From Glebionis coronaria (Eukaryota; Streptophyta; Magnoliopsida; Asterales; Asteraceae): a stretch of 64,000 nt of DNA. Position numbers and translations under genes: made by a program. The notes beneath the pieces are model-generated. The model searched no databases, had not been told where the DNA came from, and was given only the letters and a program-made list of their open reading frames with translations. The stretch lies in the NCBI GenBank assembly GCA_025667525.1, contig CM046882.1, positions 21,836,488 through 21,900,487 on the forward strand. Reading direction: 5' to 3'. Below are positions 37,125 through 48,936 of this stretch, in pieces (within the stretch, counting starts at the first letter, position 1; each line of letters begins with the position of its first letter).

Positions 37125-37137
37125 TAGTATGGGGGAG
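37125..37137 (+). other. Polypurine tract of element A
   Basis: TAGTATGGGGGAG lies directly before the 3' LTR. Confidence 0.85.
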
Positions 37138-40100
37138 TGATGAGACTGCTTTTATACATGGTCTCATCGTCCAAAACGGCCTTAAAATGCATAAAATATC
37201 ATAAAATAGACCAAATATATGCTCGTGTTTGTTACTTGTGTATTTTTAGGTACGGATATTGAGGAATTGGCAAAAGAACACAAGAATCAATCAAAAACGA
37301 ACACGGGAAACAAAGTCGCACAATGAACCGGGCCCAAGTTTGGATTTTGCAAAAAGACCCTTGAAGAATTGAAGATTGTCAAGATTAGTCCCTCATCTTT
37401 GAAGAACTTGTCACATTTGACCCTCAAAATATCAAATGTACAAGTATGATCCTTTATGTTTGAAGATATTACAAGTTCAGCCCTTGGGAATCAAGAATAT
37501 ACAAGTTAAACCCTTTGGAAAAGTTTTTGGAAGAGTTTGTGCCATTTTCAGCAACTTGTCCAAAGTTGACAAAGCTATAATTGGACGCTGATGGGAATTT
37601 TTACAAAGTGAAAGAAAGTTAATACCTTGGGGACCAAATCTGCCATTTACCCAAACAAACCCACCAACCAGATAGTGACACATCAGCCCTACCCACCCAC
37701 CAACCCATAACCATTACCCAAACCCATCAACCCTACCCGTCCAAAACCCACACCCGGTTTATTTAAATAAACCCCAGTCAAACCCCCTCCCAGTCAAACC
37801 TCCTTCCCTCCTAAACAACTTTTCAAAAACAAATTAAGATTAAACCACCCCCTTAATCCTGATAAACCCTAATCCTACCCCAGATCCCATCTCACCCAAA
37901 ACAAAGGGTTTTACCCTGATACCTTCCAGAACCTTGATTCACGTCCCTCTCATCCTTTCCCACTTCACCCAACACATTCACATGCTCTGTGGGACCCTCC
38001 CCAAGCCTCCCCTGCTCCATCACTTTCACCCAAAACCCCACACCCGACCAAATTAACACCTCAGATCATCCCCTTGGTCCCAAAGGTTCATCCAACGTCC
38101 AAGATTGAAGATTCCAAGCTGGCATCCAGTACATGATCACATGGGCACGATTTTGACCCATTTTCAGTCAAATCCTCAAGGGCCTTTTTGGCATTTCAGT
38201 TAGCTAGGGTTTTAGTATTCTAGTATGTTCTCTTAGTTAGTATTTAAAGGGCATTCGCATGTGAATGCACCTTTGTTCCAGTTTCAAGCTTTTCCTTGTA
38301 ATTCCTTTTTAAAAAAATAAAAGTTTGGTTTTTGATTTAATCAAGTGTAATCCCTTTTTATTGTTTTTAAAAGTTGTGTGTAGTGTGAAGCTTGATTCTG
38401 AGTTCCATTTGTTATTTGGTTAAGTAATTTTGACTTCCAAAATTATTTAAAAGTTTCTGAAAATCTGAGAATTTTTGGAAGTTACTGTTCACAGGTTTTG
38501 ATGTTAAGATTTGCAATTTGTTGGTAATATAGAGTTCTTGAAAACGTATTAAGAATATTGAAAAGTTTTTGGAAGTTTTAAGAAAGGAAGAAAAAGAAAT
38601 CAGAAGATAGTCTATGCTTGTATTTTGTGTTTTGTTTTGATCTGTCTTAAACAGGTGAAGAAGGTTGTTGATATTGATCTGCATGCACCCGGGTGCATAA
38701 GGAAGTGGATTTTCATCCACCAAGGGCTTGGATGTAAGCCCTTGAGGTAAAATCCTTTTTACCTTTTGGAAAATTTCAGAATAAGTGCTTGTGTGATCTT
38801 GTTTGATTTATTGTTATAAGTGTGTTATAATTATTGGATTTGAGTTCTGAAGTGGTGTTATGCATGTTGGATGGTAATTTGATCAGTTTGAATAGGATTT
38901 AGAGTGTGTTGATTTGAAAATATTGCTTAAACATTTTTAACAGGGTGTTTGGATAAGTGGATTAGCAGGGTAAAATCCTTGATGAGTGATTTTAAAAGGT
39001 GTTAGAGTCATTGAAAAGGATTGAGGTAGGTTGTATGTTAGTTAGAGAGTAGATTGGGACAAAGTTTAAGCAAGTTTGTGCATTAAAAAGTGAAAAGTGT
39101 GTTTAAAATCTGCTTAGGCCTTTTATGCATATTTTTCATGAAATTTGTGCATTGATTTTGAAATCTGTTAGGTTCTAGGGTGATTTAAGGTTTGTTTTGG
39201 TTTGTATGCTGATTGGTGATTGTGTGTGCACAAGCTTGAAGCTTGAATCTCATTGGAGTGCATTTGGTTTATCTAAATAGTCACAGACCTAGCCATTTGT
39301 GCATCAGCAACTTGACATAGCTTGTGTATGCTTTGTTTTTGATCTGTTGGTGTGCTAGTTGTTTAATTCTTGTTTGTGTTGACTCCTTGTGCTTCAATAA
39401 GCACAAGGGTGCCCCCATTGTCCAATATTAATCACCAAATAAGCTCATACCAAGCTCCTCTTGGCTGAATTCATCAAAGCAAGAACACATAGCAAACTGC
39501 TAAGTGTTCAACTCAAACTTGGCACGTTTCTAGAATCAATTTGGCTTAATCTTAGCTAAAAAGAGAGTTGGGATTGGATTATAAGCTCATTAAGTATCAG
39601 TGTTGGATTTGGAAAGAGAAAATAATTGTAAAAAGGTTGCCCGCAGCAGGACTCGAACCCCAGACCTCTCGCTGGAGGAGTAGGGGAACTACCACTGATC
39701 TAGACACCTTTTTACGTTAAGGGTTGATTTCAAAAGTTATTTAATACGTTTTGTTTTTCTAGCTTAAAATATAAGCCGTAGCTTATTTACCATTTTTCCA
39801 GCTTATTTGTTAAACGTTTTTGCTTATTTTGATTTTTCTTAGGATCTTTATAGGATTTAAGACTTTTCTAGCTAATTTTTATATTTTTCCCTTTATTAGA
39901 TTATTTTCTAGAATTTATTTATTATACGTTTTTATTAAATCATTAAAAAATAGAAAAAAGATTTTTAATTTTTAGGAAAAATAGTTTTTAGTTTTTAAAA
40001 TAATATTTTGAGGTTTACATTAAGTTTTGGTTTTATAAACTTTAATTTTTAATTTTATATTATTTTAAGGTTTTTTATAAACTTTAAACATTTTTATAAA

Positions 40101-40947
40101 ATTATTAAAAAAGGTTTGGGAACTTTAATTTGTGTTTTTCTCTTAGTTAGAATATTTAGGATTTTTGAGAATTTTTTAGAATTAATTTTAGAAACTTTTT
40201 ATTTTTAGTATTATTTTAATATTATTTTATTATTAAAAAATCAAAGTTTTATTTTTATTTCTTTTCCATTTTTCCTAGGTTCCTTATCATTAATTAGGAC
40301 TATTTCCATTTTGAGAATATTTTTATAGCTTTTAGATTTATTTTTATAATTATTTTAAGTTTAATTAGGTTTTAATCATTTTAAATCATTTTTAGAAGTT
40401 TAAAAATAGTTTTAATAGCTTTTAATTTTTAGAAAATTACTTTTTAGTCTTCTTATAATATAAGTTAAGTAATTATTCAATAAAATCATATTTTAGACAC
40501 TTGAATTAGTTATATTTAATTTTAGGGCTTTAATTAGCATTTAAAATTAAATATTTAATTAAATAAAGGTTTTAAAATATCTTTGTTGGATTTTTATCTT
40601 TATTTATATTATTTTAGACTTCTTTTTAGTCTTTTTAATTCTTGATTTTGTTTTTGGTCTTAGTATAAAATTTTTAATTTTGGTAGTTTTTCACGACTTT
40701 ACGTCTTTTTCGTCGTAGTTTAATTTTAACGTAACCGTCTTTTCATCTTCTCATCCCCATTCTTCTCAATATTAATCTCAAACAACCACAAGTTAATTCA
40801 CACACATATACCTCCTTGGGAAACGAACTTTCTCTCTTTTTTAAGTGATTGGGTCATTTGTGTTGATTTTTCCTAAAATCATCACTCGATACTTACCGCT
40901 CATATACGTTCTTTTGTTTTCCTAAACAAGAGTCGTATTTTACCACA
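37138..40947 (+). repeat. 3' LTR of element A
   Basis: It is 3810 bases and almost identical to the 5' LTR. It keeps the hairpins (38683-38743) and tRNA-like segment (39635-39708). It is 15 bases shorter because of an A-rich run near 39615. Confidence 0.92.
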
Positions 40948-42263
40948 ACGACTAAATATGTTCACATAAATCATTTTAGTGATTTTTAGTATTTCATTTC
41001 ACATGTAATATTACATATTCCATCATTAAACTTAGTACATAAATCATAAGTTAACCACTTAATTATGCCGTGACCCTTTAGGTCATGGTTTCATGATTTT
41101 TAAGTGACACAAGTTTATTTTATGAGATATATGATTATTAATTAACCAAAGTCCCATAAAGTAAGATTTGTAACTCATGCTACATTTAAATTTATAAAAT
41201 GTTTCATATGATTTTAAATCAAGTTAAAACATATAGTACTAGTCATAGGTTTCTTATTAAAAATATTTTTAACGATGACTAAGGGTGCACAAAAATATGC
41301 CGTGACCTTTAAGATCATGGTATTTACCAAATCTTGATTTTTAACAAGTTATTTACATGTGTTTATAGATGGATGATGATGCATGCAAGTGAAAACGAAG
41401 AAACATAAGGAGTATGCATTTCTTGCTTAAATGTTACCAAGGAAGATCTAGATGAACAAGGAGGTTGGGGATCTAACCAAGATGATGAAGAAAACCATAA
41501 ATATAACTAAGCCGTGGACCTTAAAGATTCAGATAGGGCTTGTTATAATACCTCCAAAGAAGTTGATGATGCTGCTAAATGATTAGTAGTTAAGATAGGA
41601 CAAGGATCTAGTAGAATAAATGAACAAACTTGGATTCTTGTGGATTAAGGCCGAATGATTTGAGAGAGAAGGTGAAGATAGAATGTGAGATTTAAGTTGT
41701 ATGAGAGAAAATGAGAATGTATGTGTGTGTGTTTCGGCTAAAAGGGGAGAGAGAAGGGTAAAGGCAAAAGGCATGATTGCCTTGGTAAGAAACATTGTGC
41801 CATGTGTTGGCTTTCCCAAAACAAAGACAACCTTCTTCTTCCACATATGGGATGCCGTGTCTAGCTAGCCAAAAGGGGTTATGGGCCTTGGGCTTGGGCT
41901 TATGTTGGGCTAGCACATAAGGAGTATGGTCATGGGCTAGTCCAAGAAGGTTAAGACATGTTTGTGGTGTACATAAAAACATACATACACGGCTACATAC
42001 ACTATGTAGCATGTTTTCCAACTTTGATTTAGTGTTGTGTATAGCCAAGTATTGATTATACATTTTTATCATTTGTTCTCCTAGTCTTAAGTACAAGGTT
42101 TGAGCTATGTAACTTATTTACAACAAATATGAATATAAAGGTATAAGTACACAATGGACAAGTTCACACACAACTTATAGAAACATAACACATGAGTATG
42201 TGTTATAGGATTAATGGGCGGAACTTCATTACATGAAATCATGGTAAAATCATGGATTTTACA
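40948..42263 (-). repeat. D LTR, segment 3 (5' end of the LTR)
   Basis: On the minus strand it begins TGTAAAATCCATGATTTTACC at its first bases, close to the E LTR start, which marks it as an LTR end. It continues to the A insertion. It contains ATGCCGTGACC(T)TTAAG-like repeats at about 41066 and 41297. Frames at 41583-42096 show no protein features. The flank after 42263 is ATATT. Confidence 0.65.
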
Positions 42264-43714
42264 ATATTACCAACCGGTGTACAAACATGTTCACTAACTT
42301 TAAATAAACAATCTCCAATGTTTAAAGGTATACTATCTACTTTAAGCACCTAATTATAAAAAAGAACATAAACATATTCAAGTTTCAGAAACAAATAGAT
42401 CACATCATACCCTCACCGAAGCACACTTCTAATTTCGGTACCAACCCGGATCTCTGGTAGCAAAGCCAAATGACCAACCGACTACAATAATTTAAATCAA
42501 ACAAAACATATCACATGACGGATAAAACACACTATAATAATATATTTAGCTTGTTCTACACGAATAGTTATAGTTTAAACATTAACAAAAAGATTTTTTT
42601 TCCATTTAATATATGTAGTACCATTTTTATTGTTTTAAAGCTTCAACACTGAGCGGGACAAAAGAGCGGAGCCAACAAATAGACAATTCAGAATCCCAAG
42701 ATCCAGACAACACAACTGAGCCTACAAAATAATTCAGGAACAACAAACTCAATAGAGATTTAATCAATAGAGATTGTGGGGTCGCTCGAGATGTAGAGTT
42801 TGTTTATAACCGTTTAATTATGGGCCTACGAGATAAAAAAAGGAATTTTTTTAGTGAATGCAGATCATAGACGAGGATAGTTGTATATTGTTTTACAAAT
42901 GAATGAGTTTGCATGTTTTGTTTATGGGGATGAAATTATCAATTTTAAATAAAAACATAAAGATAGTTCCACACCATTACATGCTAGCTATATTGTTTTA
43001 TTTGGAAATGTTGAAAATTCAACTTTTTCAACTTTTGTGATGAGCTCTTTATAATGTAGTATAGATATAGATATAGATATAGATATAGATATAGATATAA
43101 TCCTGATATTATTTTACATTTTTCGAACATATAGATATTGATATAGATATAATCCTGATATTATTTTACATTTTTCAAACCACAAACTGAAAGAACTACA
43201 AGTTTATGGGTTGTGTTATATAGTATTTAACATATAACATGTTAATCTTCTTACATACTTCATAATCATACATTAGGAAAACATTTCTATGAAATATAAA
43301 TATAATTTTATGTATATGATTATAATCATTATTTGTAAATTTATATAATATTATAAAGATTATTAAGCAGATAATATTATAATAAAATTTTATAATCTAG
43401 ATTCGATCTTACAATCAAAGAAAATTAGGAAATATTGTTTTTTATATGTGTTTGCTTTCGGTCTTTGTGCCGTATAGGTTGCTACTGCTTAGAAAAAACA
43501 CAATTGTTACCGTAGAATAATTTATATGTTCCAAAAGGTTTATATATTATGAGAATACGAAGTAAATGATTTTTAAGTAAAAACTGATTTGACATGATTT
43601 TTATAAAGCTATATAGGAGGGCTACACGGTTGCTTTTAGCAGAAGTATCTTATTAGTAACCTCTAAGCATAGCTGTTTTCGAGGGTGTGGGAGATACGTA
43701 TACATTTTTTTAGT
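42264..43714. other. Intergenic AT-rich spacer
   Basis: I see no gene here. It holds a (TATAGA)n microsatellite at about 43060-43099. A 35-base phrase after it, containing ATCCTGATATTATTTTACAT, is repeated at about 43145-43180. Confidence 0.6.
43060..43099. repeat. (TATAGA)n microsatellite
   Basis: There are about six to seven perfect copies of a 6-base unit, followed by a partial duplication that carries a shorter run. Confidence 0.9.
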
Positions 43715-46141
43715 GACTAATCTCTGATGGCACTGATTTGTGACCATGTTACTAGCTTTGATTAAAATGATCAAATAACATAGATAGAAATGTCAATTGT
43801 AAGGCTTCAAATAGCCAAATTTGAACAATATCTAAGCAAGGGACTATCGAAAACTTGGTTAGCTTTGTTGTAAATGTGCATCTCATAAACTCTTTTTGCA
43901 TATCGTGTTTTAGTTCTCTACCGATGGAGCATAGCTAGATTTTACAAAGAAGTTGGATTGAAAATAATGATAAAGAGAAGACAAATATCCGATGTCATAC
44001 TACTAACATTATCCATAGTCGCATCACATGTAATTCTATGAAAAGCCAAACCCGAAACGACATATAAGCAAAGATAGTATCTTATCTATCAAAATTATTT
44101 ATCAGCATTTGCACTCGACTGCATATGCTAATAGCACAAGTATATAAAACAAATCAAGAAAGAGTAAAACTCATGTGATGCTAATAAAAATTTAAAGAAG
44201 GTAAATTTTTGAAAAACATGCTCAGATTACATTCCTTCACTCCTCATTCATGATCAGCACTTTAGTTTAGAGCAGCCAGCCAAGCCATTCACCTACAAAT
44301 TAAACTTTTTGATATATCAACAACGATATCATGGTGGACTAAAAACAATACCTCTAACAAGCTGATATAATTGATTAATACACCTGCACGGTAAACAAAG
44401 TTAATAATTTTACTATTAATAGTACTATCTTATTTTTTGAGGGGTAAAAGGTTTCTATGGTGATTTATTACGCCAAAAATAATTTAGTACAATGGATGTG
44501 GGCAAATTCATGTCTCAGCCCGTTAGGGTAATGTTAGCCAAACAGTAGAAAATAATACCGATTCAATGCAAACTGAATTATCAATGAAATAAACTCTAGA
44601 TTTTATGATTTTGAAATAAAACTAATTAGTCAAGGAAGATATTTCTAATTTTTATGTACAAATCTTGTATAAGAAATATTTTACCAGGGTGAGTCCCTTT
44701 ACCCAAAAAAAATCTTGTATAAGAAAGGTAAAAATAACTTGACCTGGAAACAGAAGAACAGTTTTTGAAACATTAGTTAGACAAACTTACCATATTTGTC
44801 TATGTAAACTAGTACACCTATATCCAGTTGCCTGCTCAATTGCCCCTAATCGCGAAACGATATATGCACAAATGTATTATCTAGCGAAACTTACTAATAA
44901 GTTAAATTTATGATGCGAACCCTACTTACATAAACAAAATACTATACAAAATGGAGAAATTAAATTTATGATGCGAACACCAATATATAATTCAGAAAAC
45001 TTAAAGCTATTAATTTATAAATTAAAACTTACTGAAACGGAGACTGGTGTCGTTGTCAAATGTTCATATATTGGTTTCCAAACCACCAGTAATCCAAGAA
45101 TCATCCACTCCTTCTGTCCAAGTCCCCCAATTCCACTTCACTTCAGGTCAACAAGTTATGCACCTAGCAATGAAATTTTTTGATAGATCACCAACAGTAT
45201 TACTGTGAATGAGCACCGAGACCTCTGACAAGCAGCGAATAACATTCGTATAACACATTATCAACATCTGAGAAAGTCGAGGGTCAACCAGCCACACATA
45301 TGCCATAAATATTTTTAATCCATTCCTCTGGTCATTTGAGTTTTCTGCGTTGTAAGAAGGTTCGAGTTGTGACAAACCACTTGAGGTAATACATAGAGAA
45401 CGCGTGTAACCAAAAATACTGAACATTCTGCTTAAGTTGAACTTGGAATTCCTAATGGATCCTCCTGCCAAGTTTCTTGAACATTCTGCTTAAGTTGAAC
45501 TTGAAATTCCTAATGGATCCTCCTGCCAAGTTTTCTGAATCCAACGTCAGATTCTCTACCCAATTTTGAGGGAACCAGGAAAGTATTAAGTCAATATTTA
45601 ATGACTCGAGCACAAGCGTTTTTAAACTTTCATACATAATTATATGGGTTGCTTCAAAGTGATTAAGGGCCAAATGGAAATGAGTCATCATAGGTGCCTT
45701 AACCTATAACATGGTGGTGATTGACCATTCTAATTTGAGTCTCACGAGGTTTGGCGTGACTATTGCCACCATTGTAACAATAGATACAACCAAATGACAA
45801 TTTCACAAGTTGGGAAATGCATTATGAGGAAAGTTAACTCCGGAGATATTTTTCAAGTTTAGTACTTGAAGATTTGGGAAACAGTCATTCAACTGGTCGA
45901 CGTGTTTGCCATCTAATCTTATGTTCTCTAGTGTTAAACTTGTGACAAACGGCATTCATTTAGATTGTGCATAGATAACCATGCATTCTTCACCAATAAT
46001 TTCACAAGAGTAGTAGTATGACCTGCATTAACAAAAACAGAAACAGGCGTAAAATTTATTTAACAAACATCCAATTAGGAATCGATTTGGCCACCCTTAA
46101 TTTTTAAAATATCACGTAGTACAAATAGGAGATGGGTCATT

Positions 46142-46374
46142 TGATACACCCGGGGTTGTGTGGGTCGGGCCAAATGGGCCATTACTATTATCTATCTAGG
46201 ATTAGGGTTTAATTTTTATGTATTATAAATAATGGTCATTGTTATAAATGTAAGAAGTCAATCAAAGTAAAAGTCTAATAAAATGTCTGGTCTTCTCATC
46301 TTTCGTTCTTAAGGAGCTAGCATCACACTTGAAGGGGTGCGACTATCCTGATACTACCCGACAGGGTCGTATCA
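46142..46374 (+). repeat. LTR1 of array F
   Basis: It is 233 bases, from TGATACACCC to GGTCGTATCA, followed directly by the PBS-like site. Confidence 0.85.
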
Positions 46375-46458
46375 ATTGGTGCTTTCATTGAGAGCCCTCA
46401 ATTCGTTGAGGGATTTTGATCAAGGTTTAAAAATAAAACAAAAAACAAAAAAAAACAT

Positions 46459-46595
46459 TACTGTTCATCAGAAACACTGTTCATCGCGGCTACTGTTCAC
46501 TCGACTGTTTATTAGTTGCACTGTTCATCATGGACTATTCACGGGTACTGTTCATCCGGAACTATTCATCGGTACCGTTCATCCGAAAAAAATAT
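46459..46595 (+). repeat. Degenerate CTGTTCATC repeats in leader of F interior 1
   Basis: About nine loose copies of ACTGTTCATCNGG lie between PBS and gag. Interior 2 has a similar set at about 47920-48012. Confidence 0.8.
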
Positions 46596-46632
46596 TTAAA
46601 AAATATACTTTTTTTATTGTTTTTCGGTTGCT

Positions 46633-47147
46633 ATGGCATCGGGCAACAGCGAATGGGACGCGCTGTCTAAGCTCTTACAGAAGAATACGGTGGCCGATTA
46701 TGAGAGTAAGTTTGTTATACTTGCAGATAGAGTTACAGAGATGTCTACGGATTTACTTATATATTTTTATATATGTGGACTTAAACCGCTCCTACAATGT
46801 GCACTCTCAAGGTCAGGCCTACAACTTTAGGGGAAGCTTTTTCCTTAGCCCGTATAATGGAGACGCATTTTGAGGCAATTGCAGGGAAAGGGCTGAATGT
46901 TGAAGAGAAACTAGATATCATTTTATCATGGCCAAGTGAAGAAGGTTCACCTGTGATAAAAGGGTCCTTGTCTGATGATGAAGATATGGGTGTTGATGAG
47001 TTTAGTGCCGTACTAGACGATGTTTTTGATATTGGTCAGAGTAATATGGAAGGCATGAATGTTTGCAGTGAGTTTGGCCAATTTCCAAAAAATAGAGTGT
47101 GGAAGAGGTTGGAGGTGGTAGTTTTGATGATTGTTTGGATGAAATAA
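46633..47147 (+). pseudogene. Gag fragment in F interior 1
   Basis: ATG at 46633 opens a short gag with WDALSKLLQ and VADYESKFVILADRV motifs. A one-base shift near 46818 moves the homology (RPTTLGEAFSLARI) to the frame that ends at 47147. The tail is acidic. No protease or polymerase follows. The frame at 47264-47611 has no clear homology. Confidence 0.65.
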
Positions 47148-47608
47148 ATTTGAATCTAAACGAGGAATTAGGGGAAAATGGGGTTACTTCTTTGGTCGCT
47201 CATGAAAGTTCGCGAGTTCGTCAGTTATGGAAATGAATTGGTATAGGTGATATTCACGGGTCCATGGATAATGGGTGCATCCACAAATTTGTTCAACCGA
47301 AGGCGTGTGAATGGATGTCGGACTCCCTATCGGCGTATTTTTCATATCACCTTGAGGGCAAGGTGGATTTTGAAGGTGTGGGGAGTATTAGGGCCTGGAC
47401 AACGGTAGGCAAAAGACGGGTATTGTGTTATGTCCCAGGTAGCAGAAGGAGGAAGAGGAAAAAGGGCGTTGCTTGTTATAGCGGAAGGCAGAGTAACCGC
47501 GGGAGTGAAAGGCGAGGTTGGCCCATGATTAGGATATGGGACCCCGGAATCAAGTGTGTTTTTCAAGACATCACCTTGAGGGCAAGGTGGATTCGAAGGA
47601 GTGGGGAA

Positions 47609-47842
47609 TGATACACCCGGGGGTTGTGTGGGTCGGGCCAAATGGGCCATTACTATTATCTATCTAGGATTAGGGTTTTATTTTTATGTTTTATAAATAT
47701 TGGTCATTGTTATGAATGTAAGCAGTCAATCAAAGTAAAAGTTAAATAAAATGTCTGGTCTTCTCATCTTTCGTTCTTAAGGAGCTAGCATCACGCTTGA
47801 AGGGGTGCGACTATCCTGATACTACCCAACAGGGTCGTATCA
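47609..47842 (+). repeat. LTR2 of array F (shared middle LTR)
   Basis: It is 234 bases, about 95% like LTR1. A purine tract lies before it and the PBS-like site after it, so it serves both interiors. Confidence 0.85.
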
Positions 47843-48041
47843 ATTGGTGCTTTCAATGAGAGCCCTCAATTCGTTGGGGCTTTTTGATTTAGGATTCCAA
47901 TCTAAAAAAAATTATTCATCGAGATCACTGTTCATCCGACGACACTGTTCATCGGGTACTGTTCATCGAGGCTACTGTTCATCCGGGGGTACTGTTCATC
48001 CGGTACTATTATTCAGAATTTTCTTTTTTCGATTTGTTGTT

Positions 48042-48560
48042 ATGGCATCGAACACTAGCGATCGGATGCATTATCTAAACTCTTTCAAATGGGTACGGTG
48101 GTTGAATATCAAAGTGAGTTTAAGTATCTTATAGCTCGAGTAACGGATATCTCTGAAAGTTTACTTGCCTCGTTTTATATATCCGTACTTAAATTGAAGT
48201 TGCAGCTAGAATTGTTGAGGTCGTAATCGAAACATACAACGTTAGGAGAAGCTTTCTATTTAGCTTGTATAGTAGAGGATCGTCTTGATGCAATTGTAGA
48301 GGAAGAGCAGACTACTGAAAAGAAAACGGTTGATTCTTTTACAACACCAGAAGTTAAACTTGAAGTTGCAACTAAAGTAGCACCTGACGTTACACTCGAG
48401 CTACACCAGAAGTTATGGGGAATATTACATCCAAACCTAATAAGGAACCCCTTGAGTTTGTGGTTAGTGAATCACATCTTGTTGATGAATTGTCTAAGAG
48501 GGTCACGTGGTTTGTTTCATCTGAACGGAAAGACTGTAGAACAGGAGTCCAAATATAGTT
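48042..48560 (+). pseudogene. Gag relic in F interior 2
   Basis: ATG at 48042 is followed by the same gag family as interior 1, but indels near 48065 and a stop near 48223 break it. The LGEAF motif and an acidic stretch are still visible to about 48460. Confidence 0.55.
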
Positions 48561-48696
48561 ACTACTCGAGCCACATAACATGTTGAAGGAGAGTGTGCAA
48601 ATGCTTAGGAAATGTCTTAAAATTTGGGACCCAGGAATAAAGAGTGTTTTTCAAGACGTCACTTTAAGGACAAGGTGAATTCAAAGGAGTGAGGAA

Positions 48697-48936
48697 TGTT
48701 ACGCACGAATATCTTCTATTTACTCAAGATATATGTTTGTGTTTTGTTCTTATCTATTTAGGATCTTTTATCTTTTATATTTATCTTCTACACTAGTATT
48801 TAAGGTCTTTCAATGGTATGAATGAAATAATTTTAAAGAAAAATAAATGTCTAGTTCCTCTCATCTCTAATTTTTAAGGAGCCAGCACACGCTATAGTGG
48901 TCCCTTATCCCGATATTACCCGAGAGGTTCGTATCA
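48697..48936 (+). repeat. LTR3 of array F (diverged)
   Basis: It is 240 bases, from TGTTACGCAC to GTTCGTATCA. It resembles LTR1 mainly in the last 100 bases (AAATGTCT, CATCT, AAGGAGC, GATA-TACCCGA). Confidence 0.7.

Larger units (their letters stand above)
27421..40947 (+). mobile_element. Element A: non-autonomous gag-protease LTR retrotransposon
   Basis: This is 13.5 kb with 3.8-kb LTRs running from TGATGAGACT to TTTTACCACA. A tRNA-Asp PBS and a polypurine tract are in the right places. The interior (31246-37137) encodes only gag and protease, followed by 1.9 kb without coding sequence. I saw no reverse transcriptase or integrase in any frame. The LTRs differ by roughly 18 substitutions and one 15-base indel in an A-rich run, so the insertion is young. 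Flanks are GCCCA on the left and ACGAC or CGACT on the right, not a clear target duplication. It is related to elements B and C in PBS, gag, protease and 3' region. It presumably relied on another element for enzymes. Confidence 0.9.
1..42263 (-). mobile_element. Element D: Ty3/gypsy retrotransposon hosting the nest (3' part outside window)
   Basis: On the minus strand this element starts at 42263 with TGTAAAATCC, close to the start of the LTR of element E. Its LTR ends at 13290 with GGGGTGTCACA. A tRNA-Met-type PBS follows, then a pre-gag ORF, then gag, which is cut at 10842 by element B. The LTR is split by E and A. Removing both leaves three pieces of about 2.65, 0.47 and 1.32 kb, so an LTR of about 4.4 kb. 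The motif CATATAGC-CACGGCTAT recurs in the pieces and continues across the A insertion, which supports joining them. The gag sequence and PBS point to a chromovirus of the Del/Tekay kind. Its pol, 3' LTR and target duplication are outside the window. Joining the pieces is an inference. Confidence 0.75.
46142..48936 (+). mobile_element. Array F: small gypsy-like element with three LTRs in intron of H
   Basis: Order: LTR1 46142-46374, interior 1, LTR2 47609-47842, interior 2, LTR3 48697-48936. The whole is flanked by the direct repeat TCATT (46137-46141, 48937-48941). Each interior starts with the same PBS-like ATTGGTGCTTTCA-TGAGAGCC and ends with the purine tract AAGGAGTG(A/G)GGAA. LTR1 and LTR2 are about 95% alike. 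LTR3 shares only the ends and scattered blocks. The interiors are 0.85-1.2 kb, encode only gag fragments and are non-autonomous. Confidence 0.8.

Noticed and set aside
41583..42096. Minus-strand frames of 87 and 134 codons
   Set aside because: They lie in the first segment of the D LTR and show no domain or homologous copy.
47264..47611. 115-codon frame in F interior 1
   Set aside because: There is no family resemblance. Its end overlaps the conserved non-coding 3' end of the interior and the LTR start.
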